Assembly: GCA_037952775.1 (NCBI GenBank)
Contig: JBANAY010000001.1
Location: 5,456,001 to 5,520,000 of the forward strand
DNA: 64,000 bases
Direction of reading: 5' to 3'
Source: Clonostachys chloroleuca
Taxonomy: Eukaryota; Ascomycota; Sordariomycetes; Hypocreales; Bionectriaceae
Shown piece after piece: positions 44,487 through 55,143 of the stretch. Numbering within the stretch: position 1 is the first letter of the stretch; each line of letters starts with the position of its first letter. Under the pieces are notes generated by a model, which saw nothing but the letters and a program-made list of their open reading frames with translations, did not search any database and was not told the DNA's origin. The position numbers and the translations under genes were made by a program.

Positions 44487-44888
44487 ATGTTGGGCGACTT
44501 CCAATACCGCCATCTTCCCGCGCTCTTCACTGCGGCCGCTCAGTGCTGGGGCACCATCTGGCCCATCATCAACGGCAGCACGGCCAGCGTTATGCTGCAC
44601 TACGGTCTGCCAAAGCGCATCACCGACGTGCCCGAGACGTGGCCTGTCTGGCAGGCCGGTGGCGCTCGCACCGCCTGTCTCGGCATTCTGATGTTCGTCT
44701 TCTACGCCCAGCGGCGGTATGATACCCTCGACACCTTCCTGATAGTCATCGGCGGCTACTTGGGATTTGTGGACTGTATCATCCTCTCGAAACAAGGGCT
44801 GGCCTCGGCCGGCGTCTTTCGCCTGCTGGGCTCTCTGGTGTTTGCAAGTCTGGGCGCGATTGGCTTCACCCAAGGTCCAGCCTCCTAG
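44487..44888 (+). CDS. Small membrane protein, DUF4267 family
   Basis: 133 residues from MLGDFQYRHL at 44487; the frame extends upstream to 44448. It has four hydrophobic stretches, including GGARTACLGILMFVFY, FLIVIGGYLGFVDCIIL and FRLLGSLVFASLGAIGF. The motif R-x3-LG and an Asp in helix 3 fit DUF4267. It shares topology with the gene at 39386-39817, although similarity is distant. Function unknown. Intact. Confidence 0.68.
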   Translation: MLGDFQYRHLPALFTAAAQCWGTIWPIINGSTASVMLHYGLPKRITDVPETWPVWQAGGARTACLGILMFVFYAQRRYDTLDTFLIVIGGYLGFVDCIILSKQGLASAGVFRLLGSLVFASLGAIGFTQGPAS

Positions 44889-45153
44889 AGATCTAGACTA
44901 CCACGTCAGGATCACGGACCTGCCAATGAAAGACGACACAAGTGGTACGCATAGAGCTGCCTAATCTTCCTGCGGTTGGCGATATATCGAAACACTTGGG
45001 CTGGGCACTCTCCTGATCAATAGCTTCAGAAAGTCAATTTTAACTAGAGAATAATTTACTTGTTTACCTAGTCTACTTTTATTCTCGAGATATACCACTT
45101 TTTAATCACGTTGTAGTTGATTGTTCTTCGCTACTGTCTAAAGCCTTGAATCG

Positions 45154-48100
45154 CTATCGGTTATGTCTCATTGCAATGGCATCTAGGAGTACCTGAACTT
45201 TCTCCGAGTACCCATCTTCAGGGGACTGAATAGCAGGATATCGGATATTGATATCAACACCTCTGTCGATAAGTACCCGAACTACTGTAGTGTGACCTGC
45301 AGCCAGTGCTACCTCCAAAGCATTGGGACCATCGTCAGAACTACGCGCATTGATGTCGGCGCTTTTATCGAGGAATAATCTGACTATCTCTTCGTGGCCC
45401 TCCGAACAAGCGTAGCAAAGAGCGTTGTTTCCCCCTTGTGTGTCAACGTTGGCCCCTCTGCTGAGGAGAAGCTCGACTATTTCCCGGTGGCCTTTTTTTG
45501 CTGCTGTTTCTAGCGCGGTTTCTTTTCTTTGGTCGATACTAGCTCCATTGTCGAGTAGTAGTCGGACTATTGCCAGATGCCCGGTTGCTGAAGCAGCGGC
45601 AAGGGTACTTGAACCTCTGGAACCATCATTAATATTAGGATTAGCCCCATTTATAATAAGCTGCTGAACTATGTCTTTGTGGCCGTTCTCTGAGGCTGCG
45701 TGCAGGGCATGACCCAACGAATCAGCTAATTTCGCGTTGGAAATAGGTCCGTTGCTAAGGAGAGATTCAACGATTGTCTTGTATCCGTTTTTTGATGCTT
45801 TGCACAAAACAAAATTATCGAATCTATCGTTAAGGTCGAAGTTGGCACCCTCGCTGAGAAGCAGTGCAGTTATGGCTTCACGGCCTGTCCCTATCGCTTC
45901 CAGCACCGCAGTTTCCCCGCGTTGACTCCTTGCGTTGATTTCAATACCTCGGGCAAGGAGTAGCCGAACTATTGCTTCATGACCTTTTTTCGATGCTCCA
46001 TGTAGAGCAGTTTTACCGAAGATGTCTAAGGCATTAACCTCGGCTCCTGCGTCAAGGAGAAGCCGGACTATTACCTCATGGCCAGTGGATGATGCCATGT
46101 GCAGCGCCGTAGTATCTGATTCTCCTCGAATGTTGACTTTGGCTCCATTTGCAAGGAGCAGCCGGACTATGGCTTCGTAACCTCTTGATGATGCTGCATG
46201 CAGGGCACCGCCATCTACAGTGACATCAGCTCCACAGTCGAGAAGTAGCTGGACGATTTCGTCGTGTCCCTCTTCTGACGCCATCTCCAACGGTGTAGAC
46301 CCGCCCATCTCACTGATACGCGCTCCTTTACCAATCAATAACTTGACCATAGCCATGTCGCCCCTGCCACATGCCTCCTGCAAGGGCCTCCCATCGGGAG
46401 TATTGATATTAGCTCCGTTATCGAGGAGGAGCTGAATGATTGCTGGGTCTCCCTTCATCGACGCTGTGTCAAGGGCGGTTCTGGCGAACAACCCACCGGT
46501 TTGTGCATTGACGTTTGCTCCTTTATCAAGGAGTAGCTGCATTATTCTTTTATGACCTCTTTCCGCAGCTGTTTGCAACGCCGAGTCCCCGTCTCTATCC
46601 TGTACGTTGGGGTTGGCTCCTCTTTCAAGAAGCAAAACGGCAATTGCCTCATAGTCCCTTCTCAAAGCGATCGGTAAAGCCCTACCATCGTCATCTTTCC
46701 CATCGATACCAACTCCTTTGTCAAGCAATGTACGAATTAACTCTTTGTGGCAACCCTCGCATGCCAGAGCCAGTACGCTTTGGTCTTGTATGTTGACTCT
46801 GGCCCCCTTGTCGAGAAGGAGCCAGGCGGCACCCTCGTGACCCCCTTTAGCGCCTCCTCTAATGCTATTCCTCTGTTTGCGTTGATGTCGGCCCCTCTTA
46901 CGAGGAGGAATTGGATCGTTGCTTCTAGACCTCGTGAAGATGCCGCCCCTAGAGCGCTTTGCCCGTCCATGTTTTGCCGATCCTTGCTTGCTGCGTTAAT
47001 GTTGGCTCCATGATCCAGAAGTAGCTGTATTACTCCTTGGTGCCCCCGAGACGATGCTGCCTCGAGAGGGGATTTACTAAATTTCCCTGCTGCGTCGGCC
47101 TCAATGCCTTTTTGGAGTAGCAACTGAACTATTGCCTCATGACCATTTTGGGACGCCATATACAGCGCACTCTGGTCCGTGAGGTCTATCTCGGCGCCAT
47201 GATCAAGCAGCAGTCGTACAATTTCTTCGTGGCCTTCTGCTGATGCAGCCTCCAAAGCAGTTGCGTAAATTGGATATTGTGGCGTGACGGTGTTGATATT
47301 GGCGCCTTCTCGAAGCAACATCCTAACTGCTGCTTCATGGCCTTGTCTTGATGCTACCTGCAGCGCTGTGCCGTCTCGTCCATTCTTTGCATTAATATAA
47401 GTATCAATGTCCGGTAACGTCTTGCGATATACGGAGCAAATAGATCGCCGTTCTTCAAGCAGACGCGATAGAAGTGATGTTAGGCCGAAGTAAGAGGCAT
47501 AAAACACAGGGGAAACCAGCTCGTAATTCCTAGATAGTCTCTAGCCCAAGTCTTAAAGACGCTTCCTGTAAGTTGAAAGAATCGCCGGACTTGGTGCTCA
47601 ACCTGATGCAGATTGTTGTCTGCATCGCGATAATGTTGATGCCAAGCTGTTGTGGAGTAATTTCTCAGTGGATATCGAGTCAAATTGGTATCATTTGATA
47701 CTTTGAAGTCCATCAGGTACGTCAGACAGATCGAGGCTATCTCAGCATGAGCCTCTGGCCTGCGTACTTTGAAATTTGCTACTGTTGGATGCATTCGCTC
47801 CGACTCGAGGTATTCTTGGACCGAGAAATGCGAGATCCGCACGGTGGTCCCTCCACTGTAGCTGGAGGCGGCCAATTCAAGAAAGCCTGGATATAGACGA
47901 AAGATTTCATCTCCGTCGAGAAGCCTGCCATGTGGGTTCAGTGTCGGTGCGTCTCCAAGCTCTACTGCGACACCTTCAATTACTTCTGGAACCGTCAGTG
48001 GTCTTTTGGCGCATGTCACTAGGGACAGGACGCGCCTTGCGTCCTCAATGCATTCCTCGTGTATGTTGAGAAGCATTCGTTCATACGTTTTATCTAGGGA

Positions 48101-49517
48101 TCGTGGTAATGATGTCAATAGCCGATCAAGCTGGCGTTTGGACTTGGGACAAGACTCGAGTGCTGAGAATTGGAATTCTACCCAGCGGAATCTACGGACA
48201 GTCAGTATGCTTTTCTGAAGTAAGATCTAGAGACCATTCACTTACACGCCGTTCGCACCGTTCGCAAGTGCGGTTTATATCTGATCAAAATGCTCTGCCC
48301 ATTTTCGAATAGCAATTCTTTTGCTATCCTTGAGCCGCTTCGAGACGAATGATGCAATGTCGCTGTCAATGGAATTGTTTTTCAAGAGCAATACCTGGGA
48401 CCTTGGAATATTCAGCCCCTCACGTATGTCGATTTCGTCACGACTCGTGATGAGAATATGAAGACCAGGCTCCTGCCATTCCAAGACATCTTCTAACGCT
48501 TGAAGCACGTCCATTCGATGCTTATCTCGAGGGCTCTCATCCAGTGCATCCAACAAGATATAAACATCATCAAAGCCTTGATTGTTTGGCGCAAGCAGTC
48601 TAAGAGGGCTTGATTAGGAGGGATCGAAGGGCTATAGGTGTCATGCAAGCGGGATAGGGACTTGTTTTCGCCACTTAATTGGCTGGAGAGTTGTAGTATA
48701 AGTGCACGTAGCATAGAGGAGGCATCTTGCTTAGAATCGTCATCAAAAGCGAAGAAGAAGAACGAGATCCCTATTTTCTGACTGCACCTTCGGTGTCGAT
48801 AGACGTGCCGTATAGCAGTAGAACAAAGTACCCATTTTCCGCATCCAGCAAACCCAGTGAGCCATATGAATGAGTTGCGGTCCGTAAGCCATGAGCCGAA
48901 CATGGCACCTTTGACAAACCAAAGCCCCGTTCCTGGATGGCATTTCGCGCAAGCTTGGTTGTAATTGCTACTTGTATCAGGAGCCTTCAGCCACTTTTGA
49001 ATTGTCGACGATAACTGGTCAGAGCGAATCAGTGCCAGTAATTCTCATTGTTTCCTCAATGTGGTCTTGGACGGAGCTGTTTTGTTTCTGCCCTAGTACT
49101 TGAAGTGCTAGCGATAGGTGAGCGACGGTCTCGTCGATGTTTTCCTCTAGCTTGAGCAGTGTGCTTCGTCGGAAGGGATATGTCGCTCGGTAAGCAGCCG
49201 TGCGAGCAGCGACTTGGGTGCCGCCGGTTCTTTCGAATTTCTGTCTCATGTTGCAGCTCTTTGATGAGCAGCTCGCAGCCATTCATCGAATCTTCAATGC
49301 TGCTCAGTAACCTCTTTTCGTCAACATGGAATGTGCGGCTGGTTTGTTCGCGCAGACTCTCGAGCACTCCGGCAAGATTCGACAATTTTCTCAAGGCGTA
49401 GGCGATATCTGAGTTTTGGTCTTTGTACGCTGAATAGAAGTCGGCAAGCGTTTGAGTCACTTGAATGCCAAGAGAGACTAGGCCGGCGACACTCCCGGCA
49501 ATAGAGAGGCCATCCAT
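45154..49517 (-). pseudogene. NACHT-ankyrin NLR-like protein with fungal STAND N-terminal domain, multiply disrupted
   Basis: N-terminus MDGLSIAGSVAGLVSLGIQV is the fungal STAND N-terminal (PigL_N-like) helical domain. The NACHT NTPase follows with WLTGFAGCGKWVL (Walker A, with Trp where Ser/Thr is required) and VYILLDALDES (Walker B). An intron near 48241-48190 precedes FRWVEFQF. Then come a winged-helix region and about 20 ankyrin repeats (45154-47500). Breaks: near 49238-49240 and 49045, a short A/T run at 48572-48574, an in-frame TAA at 48277-48275, a G4 run at 47509-47512 and a C5 run at 46841-46845. The last 524 codons are open. Such proteins act in non-self recognition and programmed death (heterokaryon incompatibility). 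This copy cannot be made in full as sequenced. Confidence 0.8.
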
Positions 49518-50483
49518 TATGATGATTCGTACCGGCGCAGAGATAAGATGGAAGAGACCGTGGAAAGTCGAGACAGAGAGTGAGACAGATAAGTCGGCAC
49601 CTGCTAGTCCTTTGCTAGAAGAAAATATCTTTGCTGACGTCTAAGTAGGGCAAGAATTACACAGCCTGTACTGCGCACTAGGCCGGGCTGGGCTTTCTTT
49701 TAGGCATACGTGCATGTCCCTCCCCGTGGTATTGGGCTTACTGTATTGTACACCCTTGATCCTATCCGTTATATCTCCCTCTTGGGAAAGAAGCCTTTCA
49801 TACTTTGATGACGTTGGCGTCCTAGCACTGCCCTGGACACCTTCTCGGCATGAGCATACACACTGGGTCCGTATTCGGCATACTGGAGATCCTGTCTTCC
49901 TTGTATGCCGAAAATTTGACTGGGGACCCCGGCGACAAAGAGCCTATCCGGGATCATGCAGCCCCATTATGCCTCTATTTCTTTATATATACGATCTCTG
50001 AATTGTTCATACGCATATCTTCTTGTTGGTTCGCGATGGGAGGTTTGGACTCCACCTGCAACAGACTATAGCATGGAATGTATGTGGTAATCAGGGACTT
50101 GTGTTTTAGCATGAACTTGAGCAGAGCCCTACATAGCTGCCAGCCATCTCAGCCATGGAGATCTCCAATTTTGAATGGCGGCGCATAATGATTCAGATGA
50201 CGCAGCATTAGCTTGCCATGAGGGGCCCCTTCGGTCACGCCAGTGCATTATCCGGCCGGATAGGTGGCCTAGCCGATGTCCCGAGCTTTCCAATGAATAT
50301 CACGGAATGTGAATCATGTGGTTCTTGGTTGCAGTTTGATGTGTCTCCCTGCAGATGGCTGGAGGGTGACCGTATGCATGAATTTCCTCCGTCTCAGTGA
50401 CGTAAACTGGCTTTCATTCTCCTCATGTTCAAAATCCCATCCGAGCCACGGTTTGGGGATCCAAGAACATTGCGTATGACAAT
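49518..50483. other. Intergenic, 1 kb
   Basis: Divergent promoter region between the NLR-like gene and the F-box gene. Short frames only. Confidence 0.35.
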
Positions 50484-51950
50484 ATGATGGCCTTAAGCCA
50501 AGATAGCACATCAGCTGTCGGGATCGCTGACTTGCCCTTGGACATCCTCCGACAAATCTTCGCAGTCTTCGAGCCACCATATGGCAACAGAAATGGCAAG
50601 ATCGATTTCCCCGCCCTGAATTCGTTCTTCGGCAGCGACGAATATCGCACTATCAAGAATGCACGACTGGCCTGCTGGGCATTGAATGTCGCCTCTAGCC
50701 CACTGCTCTGTCCAATTCTACACCTTTCTCTCGACCAGGCATCTCTAGAACATGCCAAGAATCTATGCTCGAATCCTCTGATTCTCTACGGCATTCGAGG
50801 GGTCCAAATATGTCTCAGCTATCGGCCAAGCGAGACGGCTAATAGCCTACAGCGATACAAGGACTTCCGGCTGAATGAACTTCAGAGTATTTACGACACC
50901 TACGGGCGGTCTGAAGAGGAAGCGGGTGACTCGCGCTCGCCGTATGGGGACCAAGAGGGATCCGATGCCCTTGACTTTCCAACGCTTCGGCGTGCGTGGA
51001 ATGTCGGGCCATATACCAAACTTATTTTGTCGGACGAAGAAAGATCATATCAGGACCTTCTCAAAGAATCATATGAGACGTACAAGGAGCGTCACGAAGC
51101 ACAGTCAGGGCTTGTTTCAGATAACACCTTTGTGTCCACGGTGGCATCGCTCCTCGCGAGGCTCAATCACCCACTCTCCCTACATCTCGTCAGCTATCCG
51201 TATCCGCCTCGTATGCCCGGATCCCGGATGCCATTAGCAAGCCGGTCCAACTTCCTCCAATTCATGGACGCGCCGCACGACTGGGACAGCATTGAGAAAC
51301 TGGCAAATGGACCAAGCGTGTTCAATCTGAGTAAGCTTCTCGTGGACCTCCCAATCGCCTGCCACGAAGCAGGGGCTGCTCCTCGTCACATGTATATAGA
51401 CTGCTTCCCGTTATCTGGCCATTCAATAGCAAATGCTCAAGGTGGGGATTTCGACTGGAAAGGACTGGACACTGCCTCTCAAAGGATCGAAACATTCCAC
51501 TTTGGCCCCTTTTTCCGCCACAGAAAGGCTTCCTATACGAGACGATTCCGGTCCACGCTCGACCAAGGCTTTGTCGACAAACTACTTGGATCTGTTACTT
51601 CAAGTCCCAGCCTACGTCATTGCAGCCTGAATATGGACCAATTTGGATTGCGTGGCGGAGGTTGGACAAAGCACGGTGTTTTGACTTTCAACTATAATCT
51701 CGACGCTGTTTTATCCCGAATTTGCTCCCACAGCTTGAAAATATTGAAAATAAGGTATGTTTCCATGGAACAGAGGAGTCTGGAATGGCTGTGTGAAAAC
51801 TTGGCCGAGGAACCAGAAGCCTTCGAGCTGAGTAATGTTCGCTTTACGAACGGACGTAATACGGTGGCGATCTTGGATCAATTGTCTGTCAAACTCGCCA
51901 GTGTCATTTCAGAGGAGAAGTGTAGGGTTATTTTTTCAAATTTGTCATAG
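50484..51950 (+). CDS. F-box domain protein
   Basis: Intact 488-residue single-exon protein. The F-box lies at residues about 15-60 (GIADLPLDILRQIFAVFEP ... ARLACWALNVASSPLLCPIL), the Skp1-binding helix set of SCF ubiquitin ligases. The remainder lacks clear repeats but has weakly Leu-rich stretches (LKILKIRYVSMEQRSLEWL), as in fungal F-box proteins with degenerate LRRs. The substrate is unknown. It starts at the first of two adjacent Met codons. Confidence 0.78.
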   Translation: MMALSQDSTSAVGIADLPLDILRQIFAVFEPPYGNRNGKIDFPALNSFFGSDEYRTIKNARLACWALNVASSPLLCPILHLSLDQASLEHAKNLCSNPLILYGIRGVQICLSYRPSETANSLQRYKDFRLNELQSIYDTYGRSEEEAGDSRSPYGDQEGSDALDFPTLRRAWNVGPYTKLILSDEERSYQDLLKESYETYKERHEAQSGLVSDNTFVSTVASLLARLNHPLSLHLVSYPYPPRMPGSRMPLASRSNFLQFMDAPHDWDSIEKLANGPSVFNLSKLLVDLPIACHEAGAAPRHMYIDCFPLSGHSIANAQGGDFDWKGLDTASQRIETFHFGPFFRHRKASYTRRFRSTLDQGFVDKLLGSVTSSPSLRHCSLNMDQFGLRGGGWTKHGVLTFNYNLDAVLSRICSHSLKILKIRYVSMEQRSLEWLCENLAEEPEAFELSNVRFTNGRNTVAILDQLSVKLASVISEEKCRVIFSNLS

Positions 51951-52407
51951 GGATTTTGTTCCCCTCCTATTTCTTTCTCATTCTTTTTTCTTTTGCAAGA
52001 AGTACTCATTCATCGGCGGTGCCTAACTCCAAATCTAGGATACGGGCAGCCCATCCTATTACTTTATTTGTATCCTTTGCCTGTATGCTTGGATCTCTAA
52101 CGCAGTTGAAAGGAGAAATGGCTCGAACAGTGGATTAAATTAATATATTATGGTTACAAGTACGAAGAAATTGGTGCGATTATCGTGGATGAGCAAGTTA
52201 AAGAGTCACCTCACGTGAGATCACACAAGACAAGACATCATCGTGAGTCACTATACCCGGGCCTGATTGGGTGTGATTCTATCTGTTGCGCACAAAATTG
52301 AACCATCTCTCCCCGAAATCCACATCGTTAATTGAAAACTGCCTTCTGACACGGACGCAATCCCGCACTCACAAAAGACGATAGGGGCATTTCAGATAGA
52401 AATCAAG
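51951..52407. other. Intergenic
   Basis: Terminator and promoter space between two plus-strand genes. Nothing distinctive. Confidence 0.35.
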
Positions 52408-53545
52408 ATGGAGTCCACGACCGCAATAATGACCACAAGCCAACTCATCGAGTATCTTGACTCAAAGAACATCCCTCATCAGCATGTTTCACCAATTTCT
52501 GGAGGGTCGTCTAACTTCCTCTGGCGTATGAATACGCCCTCGGGAGAGGATAGGATCGTCAAGCACGCCGAGCCCTTCCTAGCTGCAAGACCTGCCACGC
52601 CCTTTCCACTGTATAGAATGGGCCTGGAAGTACATGCTCTAAATATCATTCCTCAGTTATTAGCTTCTGGCGGCCAAAAAGCCGACATGATTCGACTGCC
52701 AACTTTAACTTCTTACGATAAGGATCGTAATGTCCTCATTTTAGATGACATGGGTCCGGACTCCTTACACATTGTTTATGAAGATCCTCGTTTGGATATA
52801 AAGATGGTTGGGGAGTCCATTGGGCGATGGTTAGCCCGGCTCCATAACTTAACTACTCCAGAGGAAATCAAGCGCCAGTTTGAGCACCCTACAGCGAGGA
52901 GAATGTACAGATGGAATTTCAATAATCTTTCTAGCGTCCTGGAGAGATATGGTTATGATTCAGCCCCCGGAGAACGCCTTAATGCCAAGTATGGGGCTCT
53001 TTTGGAGACAGATGAGCTGTGTGTGTGCCATGGGGACCTTTGGCCGGGGAACATTCTCATCTCTGGCCTTGCCGACTCAACTCAAGCGGAGAATCTCCGA
53101 CTCACCGTAATTGATTGGGAAGTGGCGCGCCTTGGTAATGGAGTGACGGATGTTGCGCATTTCGCTGGAGAGGCATGGCTTCTGGATCATCTACGTGGCG
53201 GACGAGGGCTCATGCCGGCGTTTCTGAATGCATACCTGGCAGAAAGGCCGCTGAGTGATCAAGAGAAGCAAAGAGTGGCTGCGCAGTTTGGCACACACAT
53301 TACACATTGGCCAACCATTTACGTAAGTTCGGCGAGCTTTCTTTCCTACACGTGGCTTATTACTGGAGCTGACTTTTCTTTAGGGTTGGATCCAAGATAA
53401 GGATAAAGCAGAGTGCATCGCTCATGGGAACTCGATCATCCAAATGGTAGATGACATGAAATGGGAGTCCTTGAAGAGCAGTGAACTGGGAATCCTATTT
53501 ACGACAACCAAAGGAGAGGCACACTCAATCACGCTACCAAACTAG
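52408..53545 (+). CDS. Aminoglycoside-phosphotransferase-fold (APH/choline kinase-like) kinase
   Basis: Two exons, 52408-53322 and 53384-53545, with a phase-0 intron (GTAAGT ... CTTTAG). The second exon begins GWIQDKDKAECIAHG and ends SITLPN. The kinase-like fold shows an N-lobe with SGGSSNFLWRM, VLILDDMGPDSLH, the catalytic loop CHGDLWPGNIL (HxDxxxxN) and the metal-binding VIDWEVA. These enzymes phosphorylate small hydroxyl substrates. Similarity to methylthioribose kinases (HGDLxxGN, xIDWE) is notable but unproven. About 358 residues, with no signal peptide. Intact. Confidence 0.8.
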
Positions 53546-53931
53546 CTAGTCTACATTTTATCTCTAATCCATTGCTTTAAACCTAAAGACTTAAGATGAA
53601 ACAAGAACATAGCCTAATTAGACGTGTAGAAAGGAATATGATCATGTTGCCAGATGAAAACATATATCATGCACATATGGATCAAGACCAAACCTCTCAA
53701 GATGCGTCGGTGTTAATGATTGATGATATCCGTGAATAGGACTCATTCTCATAAGGTAAGATGATGCCGGGACAACTCTAACAATCCAAGATGCCGAACA
53801 ATGACTGGACACCGCAGAAGCACATTCATTCCATATTGCATTACTTGGTGATGACCAGATCTGAATGGTTTTATAAACCGTTTTTCACCACTCCCTATTT
53901 CTCTTCACTTCCGAGATTCACGAGATGCTAC
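53546..53931. other. Intergenic, convergent
   Basis: 3' flanks of two convergent genes. No feature is seen. Confidence 0.35.
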
Positions 53932-54544
53932 TCAGTTAGCCCCCTCGGCCGGCTTCGCCTTCATCTTCTCATCATCAGCAGGAAGCGTGGCGAAGTGCGA
54001 CATTGCCTGCTGAACTGTATCCTTATTCATTGGCATACCCGACTTGAACATTTTCTCCATCAGCTTGAAGTAGTTGATATAGTAAGCTGGAGTGAAAGTA
54101 TTGAAGAAACGCGCTTCCACATCACCGGGGTTGGAGAAGGTATGAGGTGCACGCGTCGGCACCACGACATAGTCTCCTGCCTGGGCATCAACTACCTTGT
54201 CCTCGGGCACATGAAAACGAATCGTCCCCGCCGTGACGAGGAACGTTTCGTCATGCATCTCGTGCCAGTGGGCGGGAGGTCCGTCCATCCCCGGGGGAAC
54301 AGTGAATTCGGCAGCGCCAATGCGGTTATCTGATCAGGGTTGTTAAGTTAGCCACATATTTAACCTTTGGAGTCGCCCCTATATTCATGACACTGCCGAG
54401 GGGGGTCATACCGGTGTTCGAGCCGTCCTCCATAATACGACAGATGACAGGCCCAATGCGAATAACCTCGCCAGCCTTGGTTGGGATGAATGAAATCGGC
54501 CTGTCGGGCATAGACAGGGCTTTGGTTGCAGCTTCTTCGCCCAT
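53932..54544 (-). CDS. Cupin-domain protein, quercetin-dioxygenase-like
   Basis: Two exons, 54544-54411 and 54329-53932, joined in phase 1 across an 81-nt intron (GTATGA ... ATCAG). The protein has about 177 residues. Cupin motif 1 is PPAHWHEMHDETFLVTAG with the metal-binding His-x-His and Glu. Motif 2 is GDYVVVPTRAPHTFSNPG with the third His. This matches single-domain cupins annotated as quercetin 2,3-dioxygenase-like. A metal-dependent oxygenase or isomerase is likely; no signal peptide. It is transcribed in the same direction as the Zn2Cys6 regulator that follows at 56678-55144. Confidence 0.8.
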
Positions 54545-55143
54545 GCTTGATTGGAGTTACTCAAAAGAACAAGGTGTATGGAGAAAAATTTGAAATGACC
54601 CCAATACGATGGATGCTCATCTGAGTCGTTTGGATCATATGACAGGACGAGGCCGTCTTTATAGATGTGTATCCTATCTAGGGTCCCTGCGTCAGATTCA
54701 CAAGACGTTCGTCTAGGTGAACATAAGTTGCCGTGCTTGCCGGCTCTATGAACTAGTCAGCCAGCTGCCTTCGACGTTTTCCCTTTGAGGATTGATGTAA
54801 CCCATCCTCAGCATGATCAGCATTACTGCAAAAGGTTCGAGATGAAGTTTGCCTCTGTCAATACGAAGGGAATGGCTGTGTGATTGGTGGTGTCGTTCAT
54901 ATTGACCGATTGGGTCTAGTTGGAAAGCGGCGCGTATTACCGCCAACACCTAAGAGAGCTCGCTTGGATACATCGGATAACGATGATGCCCGTTTCCTGG
55001 CACATACCACTCGCTTTGAATCTAGTTCAAGTATCGCGTATCCTTCTTCACTAGCTTCAATATCCAACGATCTAACATTAGTTGATCATAAATTATTCAA
55101 AAGAATTGATAGGGTATCAAGAGACTGTGTTAATCGTACATGT
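54545..55143. other. Intergenic
   Basis: Promoter of the cupin gene and 3' flank of the regulator. Plus-strand frames at 54880-55324 overlap the regulator's end and look like chance. Confidence 0.35.

Noticed and set aside
31909..44888. Secondary-metabolite cluster
   Set aside because: No core synthase is present in the window, so the label is not supported.
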